A stretch of DNA of 64,000 nt, from NCBI RefSeq assembly GCF_025631005.1, contig NZ_JAOTPL010000014.1, positions 1 through 64,000 on the forward strand, read 5' to 3'. The notes under the pieces were generated by a model. The model was not told the origin of the DNA, searched no databases, and worked only from the letters and a program-made list of their open reading frames with translations. The translations under genes and the position numbers were made by a program. Source of the stretch: Haoranjiania flava. Lineage in GTDB: Bacteria > Bacteroidota > Bacteroidia > Chitinophagales > Chitinophagaceae. How positions within the stretch are numbered: position 1 is the first letter of the stretch; the number at the start of each line of letters is the position of its first letter. This document shows, piece by piece, positions 52,197 through 59,840 of the stretch.

Positions 52197-53187
52197 TGCC
52201 GTCTTGCTGCACTCTTTTTCTTTGATCTTCCGGCCACACACTTACCTGTACCTCGCCAATATGAGTATTCTTCAATAAGAACATGCAGGTCCTGGACTGG
52301 CCGATGCCTCCACCTATACTTTCTGGCAACTTGCCCGAAAGCAATAGTTTGTGAAATGGAAGTTCGGCTTTTTGTTCACAGTTTTTAAGTTTCAGCTGTT
52401 GTTTCATGGCTTTTTTATCTACCCTGATGCCCATGGACGATACTTCAAAAGCGCATTCCAGCAGCGGATGCCAGAAAATAATATCACCGTTGATGCCGTT
52501 GTAGCCGTCATCGTTTTGGGTGCTCCAGTCATCATAGTCTGCAGCACGGCCATCATGCGGCTCGTCGTTGGATAGTTTGCCGCCAATGCCCATTATAAAC
52601 ACAGCGCCAAATTCCTTGGCAATAAGATGCTCTCTTTCTTTTGCTTTCTTGCCCGGATAGCGTTGCAGCAGCTCTTCGGAATGAATGAACGTAATATTTT
52701 CGGGCAGCGTTGGTTTAATGTGATGATGATGCTCGTGCACAACTGCTTCCGTATGTTTAAAAGCCCTGTAAATTTTTTTGACAGTTTTTTTAAGATAAGC
52801 AAGGTTTCTTTCTTCAGGCTCAATGTGTTTTTCCCAATCCCACTGGTCTACATAGATAGAATGCAGCGGGCTATAATCTTCATCCGGGCGCAGGGCGCGC
52901 ATGTCTGTAAGAATTCCTTTTCCTGCTTCCACATCCAGCTCTTTTAGGCGAAGGCGTTTCCATTTAGCCAGGGAATGCACCACTACCGCGCGTTTCTCTT
53001 CCATACTCTTTACGGGAAAAGCCACCGGCCTTTCAATACCATTGAGGTCATCATTTATACCGGTGCCGTCTAAAACTATTAAAGGTGAAGACACTTTCAC
53101 CAGGTTTAATTCTCTCGCTAACGCATTTGAAAAAGTATCTTTTACTAACGTTATGGCCTGTTCTCTTTTTAAAATTTCTTTTAGCAT
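52183..53187 (-). CDS. asnA: Aspartate-ammonia ligase (asparagine synthetase A)
   Basis: 334 residues of the class II aminoacyl-tRNA-synthetase-like fold. Typical AsnA segments are VSSPLIVLDGTGINDDLNGIERPVAF, SLAKWKRLRLKEL, LHSIYVDQWDWEK, DDWSTQNDDGYNGINGDIIFWHP, FEVSSMGIRVD and GGGIGQSRTCMFLL. It makes asparagine from aspartate, ammonia and ATP. It is tail-to-tail with the EamA gene (14-base overlap) and has a 210-base gap to the S46 peptidase terminator and stop. Confidence 0.95.
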   Translation of the reverse strand: MLKEILKREQAITLVKDTFSNALARELNLVKVSSPLIVLDGTGINDDLNGIERPVAFPVKSMEEKRAVVVHSLAKWKRLRLKELDVEAGKGILTDMRALRPDEDYSPLHSIYVDQWDWEKHIEPEERNLAYLKKTVKKIYRAFKHTEAVVHEHHHHIKPTLPENITFIHSEELLQRYPGKKAKEREHLIAKEFGAVFIMGIGGKLSNDEPHDGRAADYDDWSTQNDDGYNGINGDIIFWHPLLECAFEVSSMGIRVDKKAMKQQLKLKNCEQKAELPFHKLLLSGKLPESIGGGIGQSRTCMFLLKNTHIGEVQVSVWPEDQRKRVQQDGITLL

Positions 53188-53342
53188 CCGGTTAAATATT
53201 TTTTAATAAATTAATACAAATGTTTACAATCGGTAAACGTTTTTTAAAAATGATTGAATGAATTTACATGCAAATGTCGATAATTTTTTCAATTATCAAA
53301 TGTTAGTTTTCAAGAAAATTTATTTATTTGTCTGTAATCCGT

Positions 53343-53376
53343 AAAAAATAAGGCCACCTTTTGAGATGACCTTATT
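53343..53376 (-). terminator. Terminator of the S46 peptidase gene
   Basis: On the minus strand AATAAGG and CCTTATT close a hairpin whose inner part also pairs in places, followed by TTTTTT. It lies just downstream of the stop at 53398. Confidence 0.75.
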
Positions 53377-53397
53377 GAAACTTAAATTACAAAATGC

Positions 53398-55551
53398 CTA
53401 TCTCACAATTTTTAGTTCATTGATGATATTTTTAGCGCCGCCCATTTTTTCTATTACCCACAACACGTAGCGGATATCTACATTTATGGTACGGTTCAGA
53501 TCTTTGTCAAAAGCAATTTTATGGCTCAGCGCTTCGTAGTTGCCATCGAATGCCAGGCCGATAAGTTCACCTTTAGCGTTCAACACAGGCGAGCCTGAGT
53601 TACCACCGGTAATGTCGTTGTTGGTAATAAAGCCTACCACCACATCATTAAACTTGGGATCTTTGTATTGGCCGAAATCTTTTTTCGTGTACAGGTCTAT
53701 CTGTTTCTGCGCCAGGTCAAATTCATAATCGCCGGGCACATATTTTTCCAATACACCTTTCATGGTAGTGGCGTAGTTGTAAAATACAGCATCTCTGGGC
53801 GTATAAGATTGTACGGTGCCATAAGAAAGCCTCATGCTGAAGTTTGCATCAGGGTATATATTTGCTTTGGGATTCATTTCCTGTGAGCCTTTTATGTACA
53901 GCCTGCCGAGGTCGCTGATCTTATTGTTGAATGCAGCATATTTCGGCGCTACCTGCTCCTGGTAATATCTGCCAAAAGCACGCACGTACTGGTACACCAG
54001 GTCGCTGTTGAGTTGGGCCATGGTAGGGTTTTGAATAAAAGCGTTCCACTTAGCATCATTGATGAGCAGCGAGCTCTCAAAAGCATCGTTAGCCCATTTT
54101 TTGTAAGTAACGGCATCGTCCAATGCGCCATATTTTGTTTGCAGCCAGTTGTAGAACTCGGTTGGTTGCTGGCTTTTATCTACATCGTTGTAATAAAGCT
54201 GTGCAGTTGCTGCAAGAATATTTTTATCGCTTGGTATGTCTTCTTCTGCAATAAATCCTTTTCTTACCCTGTCAAGAGAGGTTTTAAGTTTATTGATCTC
54301 TTCCGTGTTATTTTCAGCAAGTGCTTTTTCAAAACCGGACAACATATTGCTGTATCTTGCAACGGGCGCGCCCATAATGCCTTCTGTGTAGTAGACTCTT
54401 TGTTTAGCATATGGAGTCCATTGTTCGTAGGCGGTTTTATAGTCGGTAAAAATATCTTTGTATTCAGGTTTGTTTTTTGCCCAAGTGATGAACTGCTGCT
54501 CCTGTGCCTGCTTTACGTTGTATACATTGTGTTTTTTCAGTTGTTTTGATTCTCCGTCGAAAAATTTCCAATAGTTTGCAATGCCTGCGTAAGAAGAAGC
54601 CAGCTTTAATTTGGTAGCAGCATCTTTCTTCATTTCGTTCATCATCAGCTTCAGGCGTGTGTCGCGGAGGCTTACCAGGGTTGGATTCTCAATATCGTTT
54701 TTAAGTTTTACACCGTAAGAGGTTTCATACCGGTTGGTGCCGCCGGGATAGCCATAGATCATGGCGTAGTCGCCTTCTTTTACACCTTTGATAGAAACAG
54801 GCAGGAAGTGTTTGGGTTTGTAAGGAACGTTATTGGGAGAATAAGCTGCGGGGTTGCCCTCGGGGCTCATGTACACGCGAAAAACAGAGAAGTCACCGGT
54901 ATGGCGCGGCCATTCCCAGTTGTCTGTATCTCCACCAAATTTGCCGATGTTTTCTGGTGGGGCTGCTACCAGTCGCACATCCTTGTAAACCTTGTAAACA
55001 AACAGCAGGTATTGATTTCCTTTGTAGAAAGGGATTATGTTTGCTTCAAGGCCTGCAGCCTGGTTGGTAGATTTGTCAATAAGTTCACGTGCTATTTCAC
55101 TGCCTTTGTTCTGGCGTTCAGCGCCCGCTAAACCTTTTAATTTGGGCAGGAACTGGTCTGTTACGTCTACAACTTTATCCAGGAATTTTACGCTAAGCCC
55201 TTCGGAGGGAATTTCTTCTTTCATGCTTTTTGCATAGAAACCATCTTTTAAATAATTGTGCTCTACTGTGCTTGCATTTGCAATGTTGTTGTAGCCGCAA
55301 TGGTGGTTGGTAAAAAGCAGGCCTTTATCGCTTACAATTTCTCCGGTACAGCCGCCGCCAAAGATCACGATTGCATCTTTTACAGAAGGTTTGTTGATGC
55401 TGTAAAGTTGTTCCTTAGTGAGTTTCAGCCCACGTTTAACCATGTTGTTGTAAGTTTCCTGCCCTAAAAGGTACGGCAGCCACATTCCTTCATCTGCAAA
55501 AGATTGAAAAGCAAAAAGGCACGCAATAAGAAATGAGAAGATTTTTTTCAT
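53398..55551 (-). CDS. S46-family dipeptidyl-peptidase (DPP7/DPP11 type)
   Basis: 717 residues with a signal peptide (cleavage near AFQSFA). The chymotrypsin-like catalytic triad is visible: His in LLFTNHHCGYNN near residue 84, Asp in FGGDTDNWEWPRHTGDFSVFRVY, and Ser in NNDITGGNSGSPVLN. It releases dipeptides in the periplasm, a key step in protein use by Bacteroidota. Eighteen residues after the catalytic Ser there is Gly (AFDGN), where acidic-specific DPP11 enzymes have Arg, so DPP7-like broad or hydrophobic specificity is likelier; this is from memory of the family. It is a single-gene unit with its own terminator. Confidence 0.93.
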   Translation of the reverse strand: MKKIFSFLIACLFAFQSFADEGMWLPYLLGQETYNNMVKRGLKLTKEQLYSINKPSVKDAIVIFGGGCTGEIVSDKGLLFTNHHCGYNNIANASTVEHNYLKDGFYAKSMKEEIPSEGLSVKFLDKVVDVTDQFLPKLKGLAGAERQNKGSEIARELIDKSTNQAAGLEANIIPFYKGNQYLLFVYKVYKDVRLVAAPPENIGKFGGDTDNWEWPRHTGDFSVFRVYMSPEGNPAAYSPNNVPYKPKHFLPVSIKGVKEGDYAMIYGYPGGTNRYETSYGVKLKNDIENPTLVSLRDTRLKLMMNEMKKDAATKLKLASSYAGIANYWKFFDGESKQLKKHNVYNVKQAQEQQFITWAKNKPEYKDIFTDYKTAYEQWTPYAKQRVYYTEGIMGAPVARYSNMLSGFEKALAENNTEEINKLKTSLDRVRKGFIAEEDIPSDKNILAATAQLYYNDVDKSQQPTEFYNWLQTKYGALDDAVTYKKWANDAFESSLLINDAKWNAFIQNPTMAQLNSDLVYQYVRAFGRYYQEQVAPKYAAFNNKISDLGRLYIKGSQEMNPKANIYPDANFSMRLSYGTVQSYTPRDAVFYNYATTMKGVLEKYVPGDYEFDLAQKQIDLYTKKDFGQYKDPKFNDVVVGFITNNDITGGNSGSPVLNAKGELIGLAFDGNYEALSHKIAFDKDLNRTINVDIRYVLWVIEKMGGAKNIINELKIVR

Positions 55552-55597
55552 CCGGTTATATCTTTTAATATTTTGAAAAATTAATGCGCTAAGATAA

Positions 55598-55673
55598 ATG
55601 AAATTCCATAAAGATCAAGAATCTATACCAACCGGGAATGAATATGGAATCTAAAAAAATGGTTATTTAATGT
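55598..55673. repeat. Hairpin repeat element, copy upstream of the S46 gene
   Basis: A 76-base copy of the element described at 58531. The ends ATGAAATTCCAT and ATGGTTATTTAAT pair in part, and the inner block AGAATCTATACCAACCGGGAATGA is shared with the other copies. A second copy seems to start at 55702 (CATCAAATTCCAT), 104 bases later, but breaks off. Confidence 0.75.
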
Positions 55674-55830
55674 GACCATAAAGAAAAATAAAAATACACA
55701 CATCAAATTCCATACATATAATAGAGTTTGATTTCGTTATTTGAAGACAACTGCCAAATTCAAGAAATTATTTATTGTCAGGGAAAAGCGAATGCATGAG
55801 TCCGTCGTCAGGTAGAGTCCTGCGGGAAAA
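55674..55830. other. Inter-repeat spacer
   Basis: Contains the A-rich spacer typical of the hairpin element (ACCATAAAGAAAAATAAAAA near 55675), the broken start of a second copy near 55702 and unassigned AT-rich sequence up to the GC-rich tandem repeat. No gene is supported. Confidence 0.4.
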
Positions 55831-56075
55831 GATGGCTTGGTTTGTGCCTCCCTCTGAATGACGGTACTGGCGGTGAGGCACAAGCGGACGCTTGCGCCAG
55901 AAGGGGATGGCTTGGTTTATGCCTCGCTCTGAATGACAGTGCTGGCCGTGAGGCACAAGCGGACGCTTGCGCCAGAAGGGGGTTGCGCCACAAGGAGATG
56001 GCTTGGTTTGTGCCTCCTCGCTCTGAATGACAGTGCGGCAGTGGGTGCACAAGCGGACGCTTGCGCCAGAAGGAG
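55831..56075. repeat. GC-rich tandem repeat, three imperfect units
   Basis: Units start at 55831, 55906 and 55997. Each has GATGGCTTGGTTTRTGCCTC, CTCTGAATGACRGT, and then GGCACAAGCGGACGCTTGCG followed by CCAGAAGG. TTGTGCCTC and GAGGCACAA in the first unit are perfect inverted arms, so each unit can form a stem-loop; the core AAGCGGACGCTT is itself near-palindromic. Open frames here are long only because the sequence is repetitive. It resembles intergenic repeats of high copy number, but copies elsewhere cannot be counted here. Confidence 0.8.
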
Positions 56076-56135
56076 ATAACCATAAAGATTAGGAATCTAT
56101 ACCAACCGAGAATGATAATATTAGAATTGCGGAAT
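56076..56135. repeat. Hairpin repeat element, partial copy
   Basis: ATAACCATAAAGATTAGG, then AATCTATACCAACCGAGAAT, match the first two thirds of the element, fused directly to the end of the GC-rich tandem repeat; the 3' arm is missing. The fusion suggests the GC-rich repeat grew or inserted next to an older element. Confidence 0.65.
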
Positions 56136-56186
56136 AAAAATAAAAATAGTGTTTAGCATCGGTGTTTTAATAGGTTATACGCTAAA

Positions 56187-56987
56187 CTATTTCAATTCAT
56201 AAAATCTTACCCAGTCGATGTACATTTCTACGGGCAGTTGCCTGTTGTCAATGGCGCCTACCCAGTTTCCACCCAGCTGCATATCAAGCAACAAATAGAA
56301 ATCACTCTGGTCGAAAAGGAATTGGCCTTCTTTATCAGTTTCTATGCGCGGATAAGTAAAACTCCTTTTTTCGTTTACAAAAAACACCAGGCTGTCTTTG
56401 TGTTTTTCAACAGCATAAATATTATAATCGTCAGGTTTAATAGGCATGGTAGCGCCTTGCGCTGGGCTTTTAATCTTAAGATTGTAAGTATAATGCGAGT
56501 GTACTGTCTGGTAGGCAATGGCGTCAAAATTCAAGCGTTCCATAATGTCAATTTCACCTCCATGCGGCCAGCGGCCGGTTGCAGGAAGCATCCAGAATGC
56601 AGGCCATGCGCCCTTTGCGCCATTGAGCTTTGCACGTATTTCCAGCCTGCCATACCCGAAGTTGGCTTTATCTTTGGTATACACACCACCGGTAAGGTAG
56701 GATGCAGTGTCTGCGAGCTGCGAAGTATTTGTTACACCACGTAAAATAAGATTGCCGTTTTTTACTTCATACAAGGAGTCGTAGGCCGACATATACCTGT
56801 TCCAATCGCTTGTGCCGCGTGGGATTTTTGTCCATCTGCTCAGATCAAGGCTATTCCCGTTAAAATTTTCTTCCCATGTCAATGGCCATTTTTCTCCCGG
56901 AGTATGCTGGTAATAGTTTTTAGAACAGGCAATAGCCGTGCAAAGAATGCTAATGAGCAGGGTTGAAAAAAATGATTGTCGTTTCAT
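56187..56987 (-). CDS. GH16 beta-glucanase-like lipoprotein
   Basis: 266 residues. A lipoprotein signal ends at TAIACSKN (Cys21). The GH16 fold is shown by WEENFNGNSLDLSRWTKIPRG at the start and the catalytic motif HGGEIDIMERLNFD (Glu, Asp, Glu) in the middle, with WPAFWMLP before it and DFYLLLDMQLGGNWVGAID and MYIDWVRFYELK at the end. Such enzymes cut beta-1,3/1,4-glucans or similar chains. It stands alone between the EVE gene and the repeat region, with no SusCD pair nearby, so it is not in a classical polysaccharide utilisation locus. Confidence 0.92.
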   Translation of the reverse strand: MKRQSFFSTLLISILCTAIACSKNYYQHTPGEKWPLTWEENFNGNSLDLSRWTKIPRGTSDWNRYMSAYDSLYEVKNGNLILRGVTNTSQLADTASYLTGGVYTKDKANFGYGRLEIRAKLNGAKGAWPAFWMLPATGRWPHGGEIDIMERLNFDAIAYQTVHSHYTYNLKIKSPAQGATMPIKPDDYNIYAVEKHKDSLVFFVNEKRSFTYPRIETDKEGQFLFDQSDFYLLLDMQLGGNWVGAIDNRQLPVEMYIDWVRFYELK

Positions 56988-57000
56988 AAGATCGTTTTAA

Positions 57001-57402
57001 TTATTCACTCATCTCCAGGATTGTTTTCCATTCCCCATCAGTAACCGGTATTACGGATAGCCTGCTTTGTTTTATCAATGCGAAATCTGCTAATTTATTC
57101 TCTGTTTTCATTTGAGCCAGGGAAACAGGTTTTTTTAGTTTTTTTACCGGCTGCAGATCCACGCAAACCCAGCGTTCATCAGTGGTTGTAGGATCCGGGT
57201 AAACCGCTTTTACTACTTTGGCAATGCCCACAATTTCTTTACCTTCGTTGCTATGGTAGAAGAAAACTTCATCGCCTTTTTTCATCTGTTGCAGGTTGTT
57301 GCGTGCCTGGTAGTTGCGCACACCATCCCAAAAGGTTTGTTTATCTTCCACAAACTGATCCCAACTGTATTTAAAGGGTTCAGACTTTAGCAGCCATTTC
57401 AT
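57001..57402 (-). CDS. EVE-domain protein
   Basis: 133 residues, one complete EVE domain: WLLKSEPFKYSWDQF, then FWDGVRNYQARNNLQQMKKGDEVFFYHSNEGKEIVGIAKV, YPDPTTTDERWVCVDLQPV and FALIKQSRLSVIPV. The aromatic cage resembles that of PUA/YTH-like folds that read modified bases in DNA or RNA. EVE proteins are frequent in bacteria and some are tied to defence, but this one lies 13 bases upstream of the GH16 gene and near the LutA-like gene, which looks like a chromosomal setting. Confidence 0.93.
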   Translation of the reverse strand: MKWLLKSEPFKYSWDQFVEDKQTFWDGVRNYQARNNLQQMKKGDEVFFYHSNEGKEIVGIAKVVKAVYPDPTTTDERWVCVDLQPVKKLKKPVSLAQMKTENKLADFALIKQSRLSVIPVTDGEWKTILEMSE

Positions 57403-57569
57403 TCGTATTGATTTTTAAGTAAAAAGTAAGAAGTAATACGTGAGAATTAAAAAGTATTCAGCGATATATAAACAACCCCACAACTTAAACAACCCTACAA
57501 CCCTACAACTAAGCAACTCCACGATAATCATTATCCATTGTCAATGATCCATTAAACGCTTCTCTAACT
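57403..57569. other. Gap with simple C/A-rich repeats
   Basis: Contains a run of short repeats such as ACAACCCTACAACCCTACAA near 57495 and no gene. It probably holds the EVE promoter and the end of the LutA-like transcript. Confidence 0.4.
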
Positions 57570-58289
57570 TCACCATCCATTAGCCAGTACATCTGCCAGG
57601 TGCAAAACTTTGAGGTTTCCTCCCTGTTTTTTTAATATACCATCAATATGCATCAGGCAGCTCATATCTGTGCTGATGAGGTATTCTGCACCGGTGTTAA
57701 TGGCATGTTGTGCTTTTTGTTCGCCCATACCTGCGCTGATGGAATTGAATTTTACGGCGAATGTTCCGCCAAAGCCGCAACAGGTTTCATTGTCTTCCAT
57801 CGGTATCATCGTTAATCCTTCAACATTTTTCAGCAGCTTTTGAGGTTCTTCTTTAATGTTGCATTCGCGCAAAGCGGCGCAGCTGTTATGGTAGGTGGCT
57901 GTGCCTTCTAACCTGGCGCCAAAGTTTTCTATGTGCAACATGTTTATTAAAAAATCCGAAAGTTCGTATATGCGTTCAGAAGTTTTTTCAGCTTCCATTT
58001 TCTGTGCTGTGTTTTCAAATAATACTTTAAAACCGTTTTTTACAAACCCTGCACAGCTTGCGCTGGGCGTAACAATGTATTCACTGCCACTAAAATCCCG
58101 GATAAATTTTTTACAGACGGCCTTTGACTCTTCCCTGAAACCCGCATTATAGGCCGGTTGCCCGCAACAGGTCTGGTCTTTGTTGTATGTAATTTCGCAG
58201 CCGGCTTTCTCCAGGATCTTTACCATGTTAAAGCCAACCTGGGGATACAACTGATCTATAAAACAGGGAATGAATATTTGTACTTTCAT
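57570..58289 (-). CDS. LutA/GlcF-like Fe-S oxidoreductase subunit
   Basis: 239 residues with two CCG domains: TCCGQPAYNAGFREESKAVCKKF with SASCAGFVKNGF, and TCCGFGGTFAVKF with STDMSCLMHIDGIL. These bind an unusual Fe-S cluster or link to heterodisulfide-like chemistry; LutA with LutB and LutC oxidises L-lactate. LutB and LutC genes are not next to it, so the partner must be elsewhere. No membrane segment is seen. Confidence 0.9.
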   Translation of the reverse strand: MKVQIFIPCFIDQLYPQVGFNMVKILEKAGCEITYNKDQTCCGQPAYNAGFREESKAVCKKFIRDFSGSEYIVTPSASCAGFVKNGFKVLFENTAQKMEAEKTSERIYELSDFLINMLHIENFGARLEGTATYHNSCAALRECNIKEEPQKLLKNVEGLTMIPMEDNETCCGFGGTFAVKFNSISAGMGEQKAQHAINTGAEYLISTDMSCLMHIDGILKKQGGNLKVLHLADVLANGW

Positions 58290-58530
58290 TCGTAAATTTT
58301 AATTTTTTTGAATAGTTTCCGATAGCTATCGGGTAAACTCCGCATAATCCAATCATTCCGTAAAGAAATAATACGCTCGCTTTGTTTCAGGAAAGTAAAG
58401 GTAAGAAATTGATAAGGGAAAAAATCTCGGGCGATGGAAATTGTTTTAAAAGACTTATCTTTATTATTCTATTTTTATCATACCTGATAATGAATTTTTA
58501 ACGGTGATCTTAATTACAAAACCGCAATGC
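58290..58530. other. Gap upstream of the hairpin array
   Basis: Holds the LutA-like gene promoter region, a perfect palindrome CCGATAGCTATCGG near 58320-58333 and unassigned AT-rich sequence. No gene is supported. Confidence 0.4.
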
Positions 58531-58608
58531 CATGAAATAACCATAAAGATTAAGAATCTATTATTAACCGGGAATGACTATTGAATCTAAAAAAATGGCT
58601 ATTCCATG
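58531..58608. repeat. Hairpin repeat array, unit A
   Basis: Outer arms CATGAAATAACCAT (start) and ATGGCTATTCCATG (end) pair with few mismatches; an inner pair AGATT / AATCT flanks the core CTATTATTAACCGGGAATGA. Followed by a 30-base A-rich spacer ending in TATACACA. Confidence 0.85.
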
Positions 58609-58638
58609 TGACCATAAAGAAAAAATAAAAAATATACA

Positions 58639-58698
58639 CATGAAATAGCCATAAGCAAAGGTGCATACCAACCCCGGATGAATAAAGGCTATTCCATG
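58639..58698. repeat. Hairpin repeat array, unit B (shorter)
   Basis: Outer arms CATGAAATAGCCAT and AGGCTATTCCATG. Compared with unit C, the 5' arm has AGCC for AACC and the 3' arm has GGCT for GGTT, a compensatory pair of changes. The core keeps GCATACCAACCCCGGATGA but is shortened by about 18 bases. A small GCCGC-AAA-GCGGC hairpin lies in the spacer after it at about 58713-58725. Confidence 0.85.
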
Positions 58699-58742
58699 TG
58701 ACCATTAAAAACAGCCGCAAAGCGGCGAACTAAATAAATACA

Positions 58743-58819
58743 CATGAAATAACCATAAGATTAAGAATCTATACCAACCGCGAATGAGTATTGAATCTAT
58801 AAAAAATGGTTATTCCATG
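58743..58819. repeat. Hairpin repeat array, unit C
   Basis: Outer arms CATGAAATAACCAT and ATGGTTATTCCATG pair almost perfectly (AACC with GGTT). The core is AGAATCTATACCAACCGCG followed by AATGA. The spacer again ends in TATACACAC, directly before the start codon of the lipoprotein gene at 58853, 109 bases after the start of the unit. Confidence 0.85.
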
Positions 58820-58852
58820 TGGCAACTAAAAAAACAAATAATATATACACAC

Positions 58853-59770
58853 ATGAAGAAAAAAAAGACTCTTTTTATCTGCCTTTTATTACTTGTAATT
58901 TTTTCCTGCAATAGAAAAGAACTGGATCAGCAGCCTGTAACCATTCGTATGGAGGCAGAAGGGGGAGAGGAAGATGTAAGATTGAGAGATAGGTGGCAGA
59001 TAGCCGGCATAATTAATAAAAACGGTGATGTAAAAATGTGGGGCGATATATTTTCTGCTGATGGAAAACTAATCGCTAAAAATAAGCAGCTAAGGTTAGA
59101 TACAACTGGTATTCTGGAAAATAATTGTTTCCGGATTGCCTTTTTGCAACCGGATTTGATAAAAGTAATATTAAAAGAAAACAACGCTGAGATTGCCCTG
59201 CATTTTGTTATATTGTTGCAGCGTGGAGATAAAACAAAAGAAATAAGTGTATCACAGTCTATATCTCAGGGCTATACTTTCGGCGGTATAGAATATGCAC
59301 TTCAGGAAGGTGATGGAGATTCTCTGTACAAAAAAAGTGCCCATCGGATCACTTTAAAGAGCCATGGAACTACTGGCAACGCTGTTTCTTTTGACCCGCT
59401 CGGTGGTTCAGCGCTTGCGAAAGTTTCTTATTTTGAAAGCAAGGATGAGGATGCCTTTATGTGGTTAAAACAAGATTCTGTGAAAGTCAGGATCCCGGAT
59501 ATTTTTGCAAACCAGCTATTATTAACGCCTAACCAGGTAATTTACGGAGTGGTAACTCAGACACCTTCGAGCAGCAACATCATAGAAACCGTAAAGAATG
59601 ATATTGTAAACGGAGAATCGAGCTACTATACCGAAGTGGAATTCAGGAAGCGGACACTCTCTTATACGCTTACACTCATCAACAACCGTACAAAGAACCA
59701 TAAATACATAAAAGGCAAGTGGATTGAACATGCGTCAACAGGTAATTATAAAGTTATAAGAGTTTTATAG
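58853..59770 (+). CDS. Lipoprotein of unknown function
   Basis: 305 residues from the ATG at 58853, which starts a clean lipoprotein signal (MKKKKTLFICLLLLVIFSC, Cys19). An upstream in-frame ATG at 58784 lies inside repeat unit C. The mature protein is predicted beta-rich with no motif I recognise (GGIEYALQEGDGDSLYKKS and TYTLTL-like strands are typical only of envelope proteins in general). It is convergent with isocitrate dehydrogenase across a shared hairpin. Its start codon sits exactly where a further repeat unit would begin. Confidence 0.7.
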   Translation: MKKKKTLFICLLLLVIFSCNRKELDQQPVTIRMEAEGGEEDVRLRDRWQIAGIINKNGDVKMWGDIFSADGKLIAKNKQLRLDTTGILENNCFRIAFLQPDLIKVILKENNAEIALHFVILLQRGDKTKEISVSQSISQGYTFGGIEYALQEGDGDSLYKKSAHRITLKSHGTTGNAVSFDPLGGSALAKVSYFESKDEDAFMWLKQDSVKVRIPDIFANQLLLTPNQVIYGVVTQTPSSSNIIETVKNDIVNGESSYYTEVEFRKRTLSYTLTLINNRTKNHKYIKGKWIEHASTGNYKVIRVL

Positions 59771-59788
59771 GCTTACTTCTAAAATTAA

Positions 59789-59820
59789 AAAACCTGCCAG
59801 GTTTTAAGTCTAACAGGTTT
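59789..59820. terminator. Shared terminator between convergent genes
   Basis: AAACCTG (59790-59796) pairs with CAGGTTT (59814-59820), flanked by an A run on the left and T residues on the right, so it can stop both the lipoprotein and the isocitrate dehydrogenase transcripts. An overlapping alternative arm CAGGTTTT lies at 59798-59805. Confidence 0.65.
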
Positions 59821-59840
59821 ATCAGCTCAGGTTAAAAGGA

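Noticed and set aside
55768..56083. Two minus-strand frames of 91 and 94 codons
   Set aside because: They lie wholly in the GC-rich tandem repeat; their products repeat the same FWRKRPLVPH-like block and reflect repeat structure only.
57001..57402. EVE-domain gene as part of a defence island
   Set aside because: No restriction, helicase or nuclease gene nearby; neighbours are metabolic and the base composition fits the chromosome.
58531..58852. Regular spacing of repeats suggested a CRISPR array
   Set aside because: The repeat is 60-78 bases with its own inverted ends, the spacers are similar A-rich sequences rather than unique, there are only three units and no cas gene is near.
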